Assembly (NCBI GenBank): GCA_910588015.1
Contig: CAJUOK010000008.1
Span: 1-64,000 of the forward strand
Direction: 5' to 3'
DNA: 64,000 bases
From: an uncultured Christensenellaceae bacterium
GTDB taxonomy: Bacteria; Bacillota; Clostridia; Christensenellales; UBA3700
Positions 24,689-33,255 of this stretch are shown piece after piece (the stretch's first letter is position 1; each line of letters opens with the position of its first letter). Both the position numbers and the translations under genes were made by a program. The notes beneath the pieces are model-generated. The model had not been told where the DNA came from and searched no databases. It saw only the letters and a program-made list of their open reading frames with translations.

Positions 24689-25138
24689 TAATAGGGTAGT
24701 CGGAAGCAACGCTAAATTTCGCCGTCTCAATCAGTCGATAAAATATTATGACGCGCAAAGCGCAAAAGCGGGGTAGAGTAACGGGCGGCGAACGGCGTAA
24801 TTGTGATTTAGATTATACGACTTTCAATCATAAATCGGCGGTAAACTTTAAAGCTACAATCGCAGTTGTTTGAGCTAAATTGTTCAAATTAACATATTTG
24901 CATATAAAATTATGTATATATTCAAATATGTTCATATGTACATATGGCAATATAAAAGATTTTGCAGATGAGCATACTTGAGCCTTTGCATACGTTTGAG
25001 ACTTGTCGAAATATTTTTGTTGTATGCCCTGCGCTCTGATATTAAATTTATAAATTTAATCTGATAATATACTTTGCTTGCTTTTGGCAAAGCTATATGA
25101 TAAAATGACTATAAATTTATTGTTGCAGAGGTAATGAT
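24689..25138. other. Intergenic gap before proS
   Basis: No gene seen. The middle (about 24885-24960) is very AT-rich with several CATATG/CATATA half-palindromes. Short fragments of the palindromic repeats (GAGACTTGTCGAAATATTTT) follow. A weak promoter (TTGCTT...TGATAAAAT) is near 25080-25105. No T-box specifier/antiterminator pattern was recognised. Confidence 0.4.
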
Positions 25139-26860
25139 ATGTTGTTGAGCAAGTTGGTGTGCGAGCGTACTAAAGAAGCTCCGCAAGACGCGAAAATCAA
25201 GAGCCATATTCTTTTGTCCAGAGCGGGATTTATAAAACAAGTGGCAAACGGTATATATACTATGACTATGCCCTGTCAGAAGATGAGCCGCAAAATACAG
25301 GAGATAATTCGTCAAGAGATGGACGCATTGGACGGACAGGAAGTTTTATTTCCTGTTGTTATGCCGCGTGAAATATGGGACCAATCTGGCAGATATACTT
25401 CAATAGGCAGTGAAATGGTGCGTTTTAAGGACAGAGCCGATAGAGATATGCTTTTGGGTATGACTCACGAAGAAGCCGCTGTGCATCTTGCCAACCATAT
25501 TGTCAGCAGTTACAACCAACTTCCGATGATGATATATCAATTGCAGACCAAATTCCGCGACGAGGCAAGGTCAAGAGGCGGACTTATCAGAGTTCGCGAA
25601 TTCACAATGAAGGACGCTTATTCTTTCCATTCTACAAAAGAAGACCTCGAAAAGTATTATGACAGAATGTTTGACGCTTATTATCGCATTTTCAGAAGAA
25701 TAGGACTCAAGAGATTTATAGATATAAAGTCCGATAGCGGTATGATGGGCGGCAGCATAGCGCACGAATTTATGCTTTTGACGGAAGTAGGCGAAGATAG
25801 CATTGTACTTTGCAACGGCTGCGATTACAGAGCCAATATGGAAGTTGCCGACGGAATCATATCGACTCCCGCAAGCGAGGAAAAACCTCTGGAGCTTGTG
25901 TTTACCGGCGAAGATAAGACGATAGAAGAAGTTTCGGCAAGACTCAACGTATCTCCCGAGCTTACTTGCAAAGCCGTCGTATTTGCCGTAAAAGGCAGTT
26001 CAGACGAGCTTGTTATAGCTTTTGTAAGAGGCGACCTCGAAGTCAATGAAGCAAAACTCAAAAAGGTTTTGCTCAAAGACATAGTGCCTTATGACGGAGG
26101 CGCGAGCGAAGTTTTGGCTTGCGGTAATTTGGGACCGGTGGGACTTGACAAGAGCATAATCACTGTGTTTGACAAGTCGCTCGAGAACATTTCGTCTTTG
26201 GTCATAGGCGCAAACAAGGCGGAGTATCATTACACGGGATTCAATTTTAAAAGAGATTTGCCAAGCGCAAAATTCGATAATATAGCCAAGACGAGAAGCG
26301 GAGACAGATGTCCTGTCTGCGGCGGAGAACTTAAGGTAGAAAACGGTATCGAGATAGGCAATATTTTCCAACTTGGCACCAAATACACCAAGTCTATGGA
26401 TATGACCGTGCACGGCGCGGACGGCGTTGAATTCAATCCGATAATGGGTTGTTACGGAATAGGAGTCGGCAGAGCCATAGCGTCGATTGCGCAGGAATCA
26501 AGCGACGAAAAGGGGCTTATTTTGCCAATGAGCGTTGCGCCTTGGCAAGTGCATATGTGTCCTTTGAGACTTGACGACGAAAATGTAAACGCAAAGGCTT
26601 ACAAGCTTTATGACGAGCTTGTCAAAGCGGGAATCGACGTGCTTTTTGACGACAGAAGCGTTGCCGCGGGAGTTAAATTCAACGACGCCGACCTTATGGG
26701 TATGCCTATAAGAGTGGTAGTGTCGCCCAAGAGTTTGGCAACACAAGAAGTAGAGATAACGGTGAGAGAGACAAAAGAAAGTCAAAAAGTCAGCTATCAA
26801 GATGCTATCGGAGTAATAGAGAATATCATAAAAGAACAGATGTCGCGTCTAAAAGGTTAA
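25139..26860 (+). CDS. proS: Prolyl-tRNA synthetase, bacterial type
   Basis: Class II synthetase charging tRNA-Pro. It has 573 residues with the bacterial layout: a catalytic core split by an editing (INS/YbaK-like) domain at about 225-390, then an anticodon-binding domain. Motif 2 is FRDEARSRGGLIRVREFTMKDAYSF (broken here as FRDEARSRGG + LIRVREFTMKDAYSF) and motif 3 is GCYGIGVGRAIASI. The start follows AGAGG. It is monocistronic with its own terminator. Confidence 0.96.
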   Translation: MLLSKLVCERTKEAPQDAKIKSHILLSRAGFIKQVANGIYTMTMPCQKMSRKIQEIIRQEMDALDGQEVLFPVVMPREIWDQSGRYTSIGSEMVRFKDRADRDMLLGMTHEEAAVHLANHIVSSYNQLPMMIYQLQTKFRDEARSRGGLIRVREFTMKDAYSFHSTKEDLEKYYDRMFDAYYRIFRRIGLKRFIDIKSDSGMMGGSIAHEFMLLTEVGEDSIVLCNGCDYRANMEVADGIISTPASEEKPLELVFTGEDKTIEEVSARLNVSPELTCKAVVFAVKGSSDELVIAFVRGDLEVNEAKLKKVLLKDIVPYDGGASEVLACGNLGPVGLDKSIITVFDKSLENISSLVIGANKAEYHYTGFNFKRDLPSAKFDNIAKTRSGDRCPVCGGELKVENGIEIGNIFQLGTKYTKSMDMTVHGADGVEFNPIMGCYGIGVGRAIASIAQESSDEKGLILPMSVAPWQVHMCPLRLDDENVNAKAYKLYDELVKAGIDVLFDDRSVAAGVKFNDADLMGMPIRVVVSPKSLATQEVEITVRETKESQKVSYQDAIGVIENIIKEQMSRLKG

Positions 26861-26872
26861 TAAAAAACAATC

Positions 26873-26908
26873 AAACAAAGCTCTTGCAACTGCAGGAGCT
26901 TTGTTTTT
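26873..26908. terminator. Bidirectional terminator after proS
   Basis: AAACAAAGCTC pairs with GAGCTTTGTTT around a TGCA/TGCA inner stem, with T-tracts on both strands. It is shared by proS and the converging gene at 26907. Confidence 0.85.
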
Positions 26909-27230
26909 ACAGATAAGAAATTCCGAGGAAAGTCATTGCGAGATAACATATCAATGCAAGCAGCACCAACATAACGTAAATTGCCAAGCCGCAAAGAGAA
27001 TATCTAAAACACAGCTTTCCCAAAATTGGATGTCGCTTTTTTATAATAGAACCGACCAATGCGCCTATAGGCGGTAAGATTACGGAAATTGCAATTAAAA
27101 ATCTAACAAGCAAAGCGCTGTGTTTATCATAGCGGTTATTGTCGGAGAATACTCTCAAATGTTCGCCGCAAGTCGGACACAACACCATATCTTCATCAAT
27201 TTGCGAGTTGCATTTAGGGCAGGTTTTCAT
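26907..27230 (-). CDS. Zinc-ribbon membrane protein
   Basis: A 107-residue protein with an N-terminal double-CxxC zinc ribbon (CPKCNSQIDEDMVLCPTCG, residues 4-22) and two hydrophobic segments (LLVRFLIAISVILPPIGALV and AIYVMLVLLALICYLAMTF) separated by a basic loop. The function is unknown; such proteins are common, poorly studied membrane proteins of Bacillota. It has no ribosome site. A TTGACT-17-TAAAAT promoter ends 6 nt before ATG, predicting a leaderless mRNA. It is divergent from the ACT-domain gene, which has the same architecture. Confidence 0.75.
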   Translation of the reverse strand: MKTCPKCNSQIDEDMVLCPTCGEHLRVFSDNNRYDKHSALLVRFLIAISVILPPIGALVGSIIKKRHPILGKLCFRYSLCGLAIYVMLVLLALICYLAMTFLGISYL

Positions 27231-27236
27231 ATCTAT

Positions 27237-27265
27237 ATTTTAACACTGCGCTTAACAATAGTCAA
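27237..27265 (-). promoter_or_regulatory. Leaderless promoter of the zinc-ribbon gene
   Basis: On the minus strand TTGACT (complement of 27260-27265), a 17-nt spacer, TAAAAT (complement of 27237-27242), six nt (ATAGAT), then ATG at 27230. Confidence 0.72.
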
Positions 27266-27287
27266 ACGAATATTTTTTCTTTGCTAC

Positions 27288-27316
27288 TTGACCTAAAAAG
27301 CATTGCGTGCTAAACT
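27288..27316 (+). promoter_or_regulatory. Leaderless promoter of the ACT-domain gene
   Basis: TTGACC (27288-27293), a 17-nt spacer, TAAACT (27311-27316), six nt (GGATTT), then ATG at 27323. Confidence 0.7.
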
Positions 27317-27322
27317 GGATTT

Positions 27323-27688
27323 ATGAAAATCGAGCTGTTAGACAAAGAATTTTGCGTATGCAAATTAAATAATATAAAAGACGCGGACATCGCCGCAGAG
27401 TTTGTATTTTTCGCAAAGACCGACAGCGAACTTTCGTTGGTATGTTTGCAGGAGAACGCGCCTAAAAACGCGGCGGCAAACGACAGCGGTTGGAAGGCGT
27501 TGCGCATAGTCGGGCAGTTGGACTTTTCGTTAATAGGCGTTTTGTCGAAGTTGAGCGGTATTCTTGCGGAAAAACAAATTCCGGTTTTTGTAGTTTCCAC
27601 TTATGACACCGATTATATTTTAATCAAAGAGAATTATATCGATAAAGCAATTGCCGCTCTAAAAGAGCGAGGATATGAATTCCAATAA
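27323..27688 (+). CDS. ACT-domain protein
   Basis: A 121-residue protein of two ACT-like halves. The second half (about 55-121) reads WKALRIVGQLDFSLIGVLSKLSGILAEKQIPVFVVSTYDTDYILIKE, the pattern of the stand-alone ACT proteins related to the aspartokinase regulatory domain (COG3603/CASTOR-like). Such proteins bind amino acids or other small ligands; the partner enzyme is unknown. No ribosome site is present and the promoter spacing predicts a leaderless mRNA. It is divergent from the zinc-ribbon gene in a 92-nt shared gap. Confidence 0.8.
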   Translation: MKIELLDKEFCVCKLNNIKDADIAAEFVFFAKTDSELSLVCLQENAPKNAAANDSGWKALRIVGQLDFSLIGVLSKLSGILAEKQIPVFVVSTYDTDYILIKENYIDKAIAALKERGYEFQ

Positions 27689-27787
27689 TCAGCATAAAAA
27701 TATTTTTACATAATCTATTGCTTTGCCGCGCAATTTAATTTATAATTAGATTATTATTTAAGGCAACTTATTGCCGCAGGGGAAATT

Positions 27788-28330
27788 ATGGATGATAAAA
27801 AGAAGAAGATAATCAAGCAAAGCGTGATGATAGCTGTCGCGGCTATATTTATAATATTGGGTATTTTATCTATAGTTCAAGCAACGGGAAGCAATGCGGG
27901 ACTTGGTTATATCAGCGCTATACCAAATATCATTTTGAGATACGCGGTTGTAATAGTGACAAATGCAATAGGCATAATGCTTATGTCTGCGGCGGCAGGC
28001 ACTTTTAACGGAAAAGTCAAGACGGTGTTTGCTATCGCCGTCTGTGTATACAGCACTATTATGACGGTACCGCTATTTTTGGCGTTCGTGCTTATGTTTC
28101 CTGTGGGAGCAGGTTCGACGTTGCCTGAATTTTTGGATTCGATGGTGAGAGAGATAGTAATAGCGTTCCAAAACCTTGTGGGCAACAACGGTTGGCAGTA
28201 TGTTATATACACGCTTGGCGTAATTATGGGCGCGGTATTTTTGGCAGTGCCGATACTGTCGACATATTGCACGGTCAAGGATATAGATTTATTTAAAGTC
28301 ATTAAGGAAAAGCTGCAAAAGGCTGACTAG
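27788..28330 (+). CDS. Membrane protein of unknown function
   Basis: A 180-residue protein with four predicted transmembrane helices (SVMIAVAAIFIILGILSIV; IILRYAVVIVTNAIGIMLM; VFAIAVCVYSTIMTVPLFLA; QYVIYTLGVIMGAVFLAVPI) and a lysine-rich cytosolic N terminus. I do not recognise the family. It starts at ATG after AGGGG and ends before a clear terminator. Confidence 0.7.
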   Translation: MDDKKKKIIKQSVMIAVAAIFIILGILSIVQATGSNAGLGYISAIPNIILRYAVVIVTNAIGIMLMSAAAGTFNGKVKTVFAIAVCVYSTIMTVPLFLAFVLMFPVGAGSTLPEFLDSMVREIVIAFQNLVGNNGWQYVIYTLGVIMGAVFLAVPILSTYCTVKDIDLFKVIKEKLQKAD

Positions 28331-28355
28331 AATAATAATATGCGATAATGCAGAA

Positions 28356-28382
28356 GAGCGAGCAAAATCTCGCTTTTTTTTA
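28356..28382 (+). terminator. Terminator
   Basis: AGCGAG (28357-28362) pairs with CTCGCT (28369-28374) around CAAAAT, followed by a long T-run. It ends the transcript of the gene at 27788. Confidence 0.85.
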
Positions 28383-28506
28383 TACATAATTTAACGGCAA
28401 TTATTTTGCTGATTTGAATATTTGTTTTCAAAAGCAAATTAAGCATATGAATAAACTTAATTAGTTTATATGATATACCAAGTCGTTTATTAAAAAATAT
28501 ATATAA

Positions 28507-29214
28507 TTAAATGAAGTATATAGACAGCGCAAATAGGCATTGCGCGGCATAGTAGCTCAAAATTATATAGTAGTCGTGGGTTTTGGGAAGTTTAAGAGTG
28601 GGCGCAAACCAAGAAAGCCCGAGTACCGTATCGGAAGAAATGAACAACGCGCAGCCTATAAGATTTAACAGGGTAAAGGCATTGACGCCTCTCATTATCA
28701 TAAGGTTGATTGAAGAAGTCAATATCAAATTGAGCGCTAAGTAATATATAACCAACATAACGTTTTGCGCTTTGCTTGCAGTAAGCACTTTGCAAGCGCA
28801 TATGATATAGACGATTGGCAATACCAACAGCGTAGGCAAAAGATATAGCTTGAATTCTTCGAGCATAAGGAAGTTGAACATATAGCAAAGATGTCCGAGA
28901 AAGAAGAAAGCCACGCCGGCTGTTTGGATGAGATTTTTGCGTTTTGGGTGAGTATTGGTGCCTTCGTAGAGACAAAGAAAAATATCTCCGACGAGTCCAA
29001 GAATCAATCCGATTATTACCGCAAGCGAATACGTGCGTTCTTTTCCGCTGTGCGAAGATAGATAAAATGCAAGAACGCCTGTGGCAACAAAACACAGGGA
29101 GCCGCACGTCTTGGCAATCAGTTCAAAATCATAGTTACCTTTGCTTTTTGAAAAAGATTTAAAAAAGCCGAGCGCCAGACATATTGCCACCAAAATATAC
29201 ATAATTGCTTCCAT
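28507..29214 (-). CDS. YhhN/TMEM86-family membrane protein (lysoplasmalogenase-like)
   Basis: A 235-residue polytopic membrane protein with about eight hydrophobic segments. The family signatures are visible: LVGDIFLCL in the middle and ALFISSDTVLGLSW later, the two Asp-containing motifs of YhhN/TMEM86 proteins, and a final YYAAQCLFALS. Characterised members hydrolyse the vinyl-ether bond of lysoplasmalogens, lipids that many anaerobic Clostridia make. There is no ribosome site. A TTGACT-17-TTAAAT promoter ends 6 nt before ATG, so a leaderless mRNA is predicted. Confidence 0.82.
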   Translation of the reverse strand: MEAIMYILVAICLALGFFKSFSKSKGNYDFELIAKTCGSLCFVATGVLAFYLSSHSGKERTYSLAVIIGLILGLVGDIFLCLYEGTNTHPKRKNLIQTAGVAFFFLGHLCYMFNFLMLEEFKLYLLPTLLVLPIVYIICACKVLTASKAQNVMLVIYYLALNLILTSSINLMIMRGVNAFTLLNLIGCALFISSDTVLGLSWFAPTLKLPKTHDYYIILSYYAAQCLFALSIYFI

Positions 29215-29220
29215 ATATCT

Positions 29221-29249
29221 ATTTAATCACAATATAACTTAAAAGTCAA
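29221..29249 (-). promoter_or_regulatory. Leaderless promoter of the yhhN-like gene
   Basis: On the minus strand TTGACT (complement of 29244-29249), a 17-nt spacer, TTAAAT (complement of 29221-29226), six nt (AGATAT), then ATG at 29214. Confidence 0.7.
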
Positions 29250-29308
29250 TATGCAATATGTACGATTTTGACAAAATATGGATTTTTTGTATTTAAGAGC
29301 TTACAGTG

Positions 29309-30016
29309 TTATTTGTTGCGAAAAAGCTCTCCGAAAGCTCCGATTAAAGCGCAAAAAAAAGCTCCCGCTAAAATTATCATCCACAGCGGATGCCACAGAG
29401 ATAAAGCCGCGCCCAATATCAAATAAACCGTAATGCAAGATAACATTACAATTGCGCATAACGCGCCTACAAATGGATTTTCGCCGCGTTGAATTTTTTC
29501 ATTTCGCTTTTTTTCGTTGCATAAATCGAATACGCAGCCGACAACGCCGCAGAGAAGCGCGCTCAACGGAATCATTATCCAATAAGGAGTCCACTTATCA
29601 GACAAAAAACCTATTAGTAAATAAGCGGTAACGCTTATAAACAAAATACAGGCGCAGACTATACCGCAAATTATTTCCAAAAATGTCTTTTCGGGTTTTT
29701 CTTTTGTAAAAATATGACGGGTTTTATCACAGTAATTAATTTGGAGCTTTTCATAAGAATTGCCGTCTCTGTTTTCATTGTTTTTTGGAGCGCCGTTGTT
29801 GTTTGCCGATTGCGCGCGACTTCCGTTGAGAAGTTCGTCTACGCTCACTTGAAATATTTTAGATAGCGGCACTAGCAAACTAGTTTCGGGCATAGCTTCG
29901 CCGGTCTCCCATTTTGACACTGCTTTGTTGGTTATTCCCAAAAGATTGGCAAGTTCTGCCTGCGTCATACCTTTTTCTTTTCTCAGGGCGTAAAGAAATT
30001 CTCCGAAGCTGTTCAT
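29309..30016 (-). CDS. XRE-family regulator with C-terminal membrane domain
   Basis: A 235-residue protein. The N-terminal 60 residues are a Cro/CI-type helix-turn-helix (LRKEKGMTQAELANLLGITN...AVSKWETGEAMPETSLLVPL). A Ser/Asn-rich linker follows, then four transmembrane segments in two pairs with near-repeated sequence (LLIGFLSDKWTPYWIMIPLS and LILGAALSLWHPLWMIILAG), so the membrane part looks internally duplicated. Such membrane-tethered XRE proteins are common in Bacillota; the signal sensed is unknown. The start at 30016 follows AAAGGAG; an in-frame extension to 30076 lies upstream of the ribosome site. Confidence 0.8.
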   Translation of the reverse strand: MNSFGEFLYALRKEKGMTQAELANLLGITNKAVSKWETGEAMPETSLLVPLSKIFQVSVDELLNGSRAQSANNNGAPKNNENRDGNSYEKLQINYCDKTRHIFTKEKPEKTFLEIICGIVCACILFISVTAYLLIGFLSDKWTPYWIMIPLSALLCGVVGCVFDLCNEKKRNEKIQRGENPFVGALCAIVMLSCITVYLILGAALSLWHPLWMIILAGAFFCALIGAFGELFRNK

Positions 30017-30136
30017 ACAGATTCTCCTTTTATTGCTTTGTATATTTATTTTAATCATTCGCAACAGTATTATCAATAGAATTATGTCGATTATAAGTAG
30101 AATTATATAAAGTGCAGTGGAAATTTGAAATTAAAG

Positions 30137-30170
30137 AAAAAGGCAAGCCGTTATTTCAGCTCGCCTTTTA
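30137..30170 (-). terminator. Terminator overlapping the stop of the phosphatase-like gene
   Basis: On the minus strand AAAAGGCGAGC pairs imperfectly (one mismatch) with GCTTGCCTTTTT. The stop codon TAA (30151-30153) of the gene lies in the loop and the last codons form one arm. Confidence 0.72.
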
Positions 30171-30960
30171 TTATACCGTAATAGTGTTTTATATTCATAT
30201 CTTCGGGAATATTTTTGCCGTGCTGACCGAGTAAATACCATTCGCGATGAGTGCCGTGGTCGGTGGCGCAGCCTATCAACGTGTCGTGAGTTTTCCAATA
30301 TTGCTCGACGTGTCTTGCGAGTATATCAAATGATTGCGCGTGGTGGTCGAGAGCTTTTTGAGAACGTTTGGAATTGGGGTGAGAGCGGTGCATAACGTCG
30401 TCAAATTCTTGATTGTATACGACGATAAAATCGTGCGCGTCTTTTTTTATCAGTTCCACGGCTCTTGCGACGACTTCGTTGTCGTAATCTTCGCAATAAT
30501 AGTCCATATTTTTTCCGTTGAAAATTTTGGAAAGAGAAGAATTTTTTACAGTGACAATGCAAGGTTTTTTGCCTGCGCGTATAAGCGCGTCGAAAATGCT
30601 GTCGATAGTTATCAGCGATTTGACGTAATGCTGAATTCCGTGCGTTTCCGGATTAGCGCCCGTATACATACTGCCGAAACATACAGGAGTCTTTGGAGGC
30701 ACAACGCTAATCATATTCAACTCCAACGGGGCGTATTTTCGCATAGGCTCGAATTTGTCTGCATATTTTTCATAAGAGTATTGACCTATTGCGTCGGGAT
30801 TGTACATCAGCACTCTGTCCACGGGTTTTCCGTCGGTGTTTGAAAAGACGTAATCGACCAGTTGGCTTATCTCTCCCTGCGAAAACTCGGGCGGTTCTAC
30901 GCCCATAGCTTTGCATAAACTTCCCGTAAGAGAGGTAAGAGGTATAGTATTGAATTGCAT
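30151..30960 (-). CDS. Alkaline-phosphatase-superfamily protein (phosphodiesterase/sulfatase-like)
   Basis: A 269-residue protein of the type I phosphodiesterase/nucleotide pyrophosphatase fold, judged from VCFGSMYTGANPETHGI (nucleophile region) and TLIGCATDHGTHREW (late Asp-His metal motif). It is short for the superfamily, so it may be a minimal member. The substrate is unknown. It starts at ATG 30960, 1 nt after the stop of the upstream GPH symporter gene, with AAGGAG in the symporter's last codons; a TTG at 30969 is less likely. The operon suggests that it acts on a substrate or product linked to the imported glycoside, for example a phosphorylated or sulfated sugar. That link is inference. 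Confidence 0.65.
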   Translation of the reverse strand: MQFNTIPLTSLTGSLCKAMGVEPPEFSQGEISQLVDYVFSNTDGKPVDRVLMYNPDAIGQYSYEKYADKFEPMRKYAPLELNMISVVPPKTPVCFGSMYTGANPETHGIQHYVKSLITIDSIFDALIRAGKKPCIVTVKNSSLSKIFNGKNMDYYCEDYDNEVVARAVELIKKDAHDFIVVYNQEFDDVMHRSHPNSKRSQKALDHHAQSFDILARHVEQYWKTHDTLIGCATDHGTHREWYLLGQHGKNIPEDMNIKHYYGIIKGELK

Positions 30961-30961
30961 A

Positions 30962-32545
30962 TCAACCAAGCTCCTTCAACAATGCTTCTTTTTCTGCTTT
31001 TTCTTCTTCGCTCAAGCTATCGTTTTCGCCTGCGCGCTGTTTTTCTAGGAAGTATTTGATTCTCGTCAGCTTTTTGTCGGTGACCTTGTATTGCAGCGAA
31101 GCCCATATTGCAAGGCTTATCATCACGACTACCACGCTGCCGAAAAGTATGCGTATAGCAAGCGTGACTTTTTGCGGATAGGCTGACATTTCGCCTTTGT
31201 AGATTTTGTCGGTGCTATCGCTGTAGCCTACGCACGCCAATACGATAAGCACTACGCTTTGCGCAATTGCCGTGCCGATTTTGCGCGTAAAAGTCATAAG
31301 TCCGCTATAACATCCCGTGTCTTTGATTCCCGTCTTGAGTTCCGCCACGTCTTGCGTGTCGGGGAATATCATCCAAGGCATCATTTGCGCTCCGCCGAAG
31401 CCTATTCCCATTATTGCGGAGCATAGCAACAAAAGCCAGCTCACGTTGGTATTTGTCGTATTGGGGAATACCGCAAGTCCCAAAGCTCCTATGATATAAA
31501 ACGGCAGTCCCCAACGGTAAACGAATTGTTTGCCTTTGGTATTTTTGAGTTTCATATTCAAAGGATATGTGATTGCCGCCATTACCATCATTGGAGCGAC
31601 TATAAACAGCGAACTCATTTTCATACCGAATATCGTAATATTTGGCACAACTGCGGTGACGTAATAAAGCACCAATGCCGATATAAAGTCGTAACAACCG
31701 AACGCCATAAGATACATCATAAGGTGGTATCTGTAAGATTTGTTTTTGAGAGGTACTGCGTAGCTTTTGAAAGAAAACTTGCTTTTTTGCGATTTATCAT
31801 ACGGTATTCTTTCTTTACTGAATATGCCGACAAGCACGGTTGCAACTCCGAAAATAACGCCGCATAGTACTGCTACGATAAGGAAAAATCCCGTTTCGTT
31901 TGTCGTGCCGTACATAGATGTTTCATTTTTGAGGTATGCAGAATATGCTTCCGTAGCCGCAGAGGGTATTAGGAAGAAAAGTCCGGAGCACACGAGCGAA
32001 AATAAAAGTTTGATAGAATTGGCTTTGTTGCGTTCTTTGAAATCTCCCGATATTTCCGCGCTGAGCGAAGCGTAAGGCACTTGCGAAATTGTATTGATTG
32101 TGCAAAGAAGGAAGTAACCCACACAAGCGTACATTATACGCAAAGCTTGATTTTCTATGTTCTTTGCCCAAGGCATAAACATAATGGCAAATGCTACCGG
32201 AACAAGCGCGCCGCCTATTATTATCCAAGGTCTGCGTCTGCCTATCTTTGTGCGCGTGTTGTCTGAAATGACGCCCATAAGCGGGTCGGATATCGCGTCC
32301 CATACTTTGGACACTACTATTATTATAGCCGCGTACAGTTCTGCGTTTTTGATGCCCACCAACACAAGATTGGTGAGAAAGAAAGAGAGGACTACGCCTA
32401 GCAGCGAAGCATAACCGCTGCCGTATATTTCGCCGCCTCCGTAGGCAATTTTTTCCCAAGTCTTCATTGGGGGAGCGGTATATCCGCCTGCGATTGTCGA
32501 ATCGGCGTCGTTGTCGCACGAAACGATGTCTTTTTCGTCTGTCAT
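30962..32545 (-). CDS. GPH-family sugar:cation symporter
   Basis: A 527-residue major-facilitator protein with 12 hydrophobic segments, of the glycoside-pentoside-hexuronide:cation symporter family (MelB/XynB type). Family marks are KIAYGGGEIYGSG near the N terminus, SKVWDAISDPLMGVISDNTRTKIGRRRPW in loop 2-3 (SKVWDAISDPLMG, then RTKIGRRRPW) and GFGGAQMMPWMIFPDTQD in the second half. An N-terminal acidic tail and a charged C terminus (EEEKAEKEALLKELG) are cytosolic. It imports an oligosaccharide or glycoside with Na+ or H+. It is the first gene of a two-gene operon. Confidence 0.88.
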   Translation of the reverse strand: MTDEKDIVSCDNDADSTIAGGYTAPPMKTWEKIAYGGGEIYGSGYASLLGVVLSFFLTNLVLVGIKNAELYAAIIIVVSKVWDAISDPLMGVISDNTRTKIGRRRPWIIIGGALVPVAFAIMFMPWAKNIENQALRIMYACVGYFLLCTINTISQVPYASLSAEISGDFKERNKANSIKLLFSLVCSGLFFLIPSAATEAYSAYLKNETSMYGTTNETGFFLIVAVLCGVIFGVATVLVGIFSKERIPYDKSQKSKFSFKSYAVPLKNKSYRYHLMMYLMAFGCYDFISALVLYYVTAVVPNITIFGMKMSSLFIVAPMMVMAAITYPLNMKLKNTKGKQFVYRWGLPFYIIGALGLAVFPNTTNTNVSWLLLLCSAIMGIGFGGAQMMPWMIFPDTQDVAELKTGIKDTGCYSGLMTFTRKIGTAIAQSVVLIVLACVGYSDSTDKIYKGEMSAYPQKVTLAIRILFGSVVVVMISLAIWASLQYKVTDKKLTRIKYFLEKQRAGENDSLSEEEKAEKEALLKELG

Positions 32546-32583
32546 AAATTTACCCGTTACCTTTAATTATTAAATACATTTTA

Positions 32584-32613
32584 ATTATATATGTTTTGCG
32601 CGCTCCGTGTCAA
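32584..32613 (-). promoter_or_regulatory. Promoter of the GPH symporter operon
   Basis: On the minus strand TTGACA (complement of 32608-32613), an 18-nt spacer, then TATAAT (complement of 32584-32589). The leader is about 32 nt. Confidence 0.7.
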
Positions 32614-32717
32614 TAGGTGTAATTGATAAGAGGGTAAAGAATTTTGCGCGTATTGACAAAGTCCAGTTTCGGCAGTTATTTATTTGTGGCTAATAGGCAA
32701 TCCGATACTGATAAGCA

Positions 32718-32747
32718 TTGACTAACAAAACCGCCGTAATGTATAAT
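32718..32747 (+). promoter_or_regulatory. Promoter of luxS
   Basis: TTGACT (32718-32723), an 18-nt spacer, then TATAAT (32742-32747). The leader is about 70 nt and ends with AGGAGG before ATG 32825. Confidence 0.68.
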
Positions 32748-32824
32748 TATAATTGTTATCAAATATAATAACGATATTTTTTACTAAAATATCTAGAAGT
32801 ATTTCAAATGACATAGGAGGCATT

Positions 32825-33250
32825 ATGGATAATATAAAATCATTCGAACTCGACCATAACGCAATGACGCCGGGCTTTTACTGTCTCGGCGAATCGGGCG
32901 GCGTTTATACCTACGATATGCGTTTTAAATTCCCCAACAAGGGAGATTATATCTCTTACGCGGCGTTGCACTCGATAGAGCATCTTTTTGCAGTAGTCAT
33001 TCGCAACAGCGAGATAAAAGACAAAGTTGTTTATTTCGGACCTATGGGATGCCGTACCGGTTGTTATTTGCTGCTGTTCGACACAAAAGAGGACGAGGCG
33101 AAACGTATTACTATCCAATGTCTTAAAAAGTGTTTGGAGCTGGATTACGTTCCCGGCACAACGCAAAAGCAATGCGGCAATTATAAAGAGCACGACCTTG
33201 ACGGCGCAAAGCGCGAAATCGCGGCTTACTTAGATATTCTCGTCAAATAA
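32825..33250 (+). CDS. luxS: S-ribosylhomocysteine lyase
   Basis: Cleaves S-ribosylhomocysteine to homocysteine and DPD (the precursor of autoinducer-2) in the activated methyl cycle. The metal site is in HSIEHLFA (HxxEH), with MGCRTGCYLLL holding the catalytic Cys region and later CGNYKEHDLDGAK. It has 141 residues, slightly shorter than typical LuxS (about 155) because of a trimmed N-terminal half. The true start is ATG 32825 after AGGAGG; the frame is open further upstream but lacks support. The next gene begins 5 nt after its stop. Confidence 0.93.
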   Translation: MDNIKSFELDHNAMTPGFYCLGESGGVYTYDMRFKFPNKGDYISYAALHSIEHLFAVVIRNSEIKDKVVYFGPMGCRTGCYLLLFDTKEDEAKRITIQCLKKCLELDYVPGTTQKQCGNYKEHDLDGAKREIAAYLDILVK

Positions 33251-33255
33251 AAATT

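Noticed and set aside
24654..25138. Possible T-box or riboswitch upstream of proS
   Set aside because: No specifier loop, T-box or antiterminator/terminator pair could be recognised in the leader.
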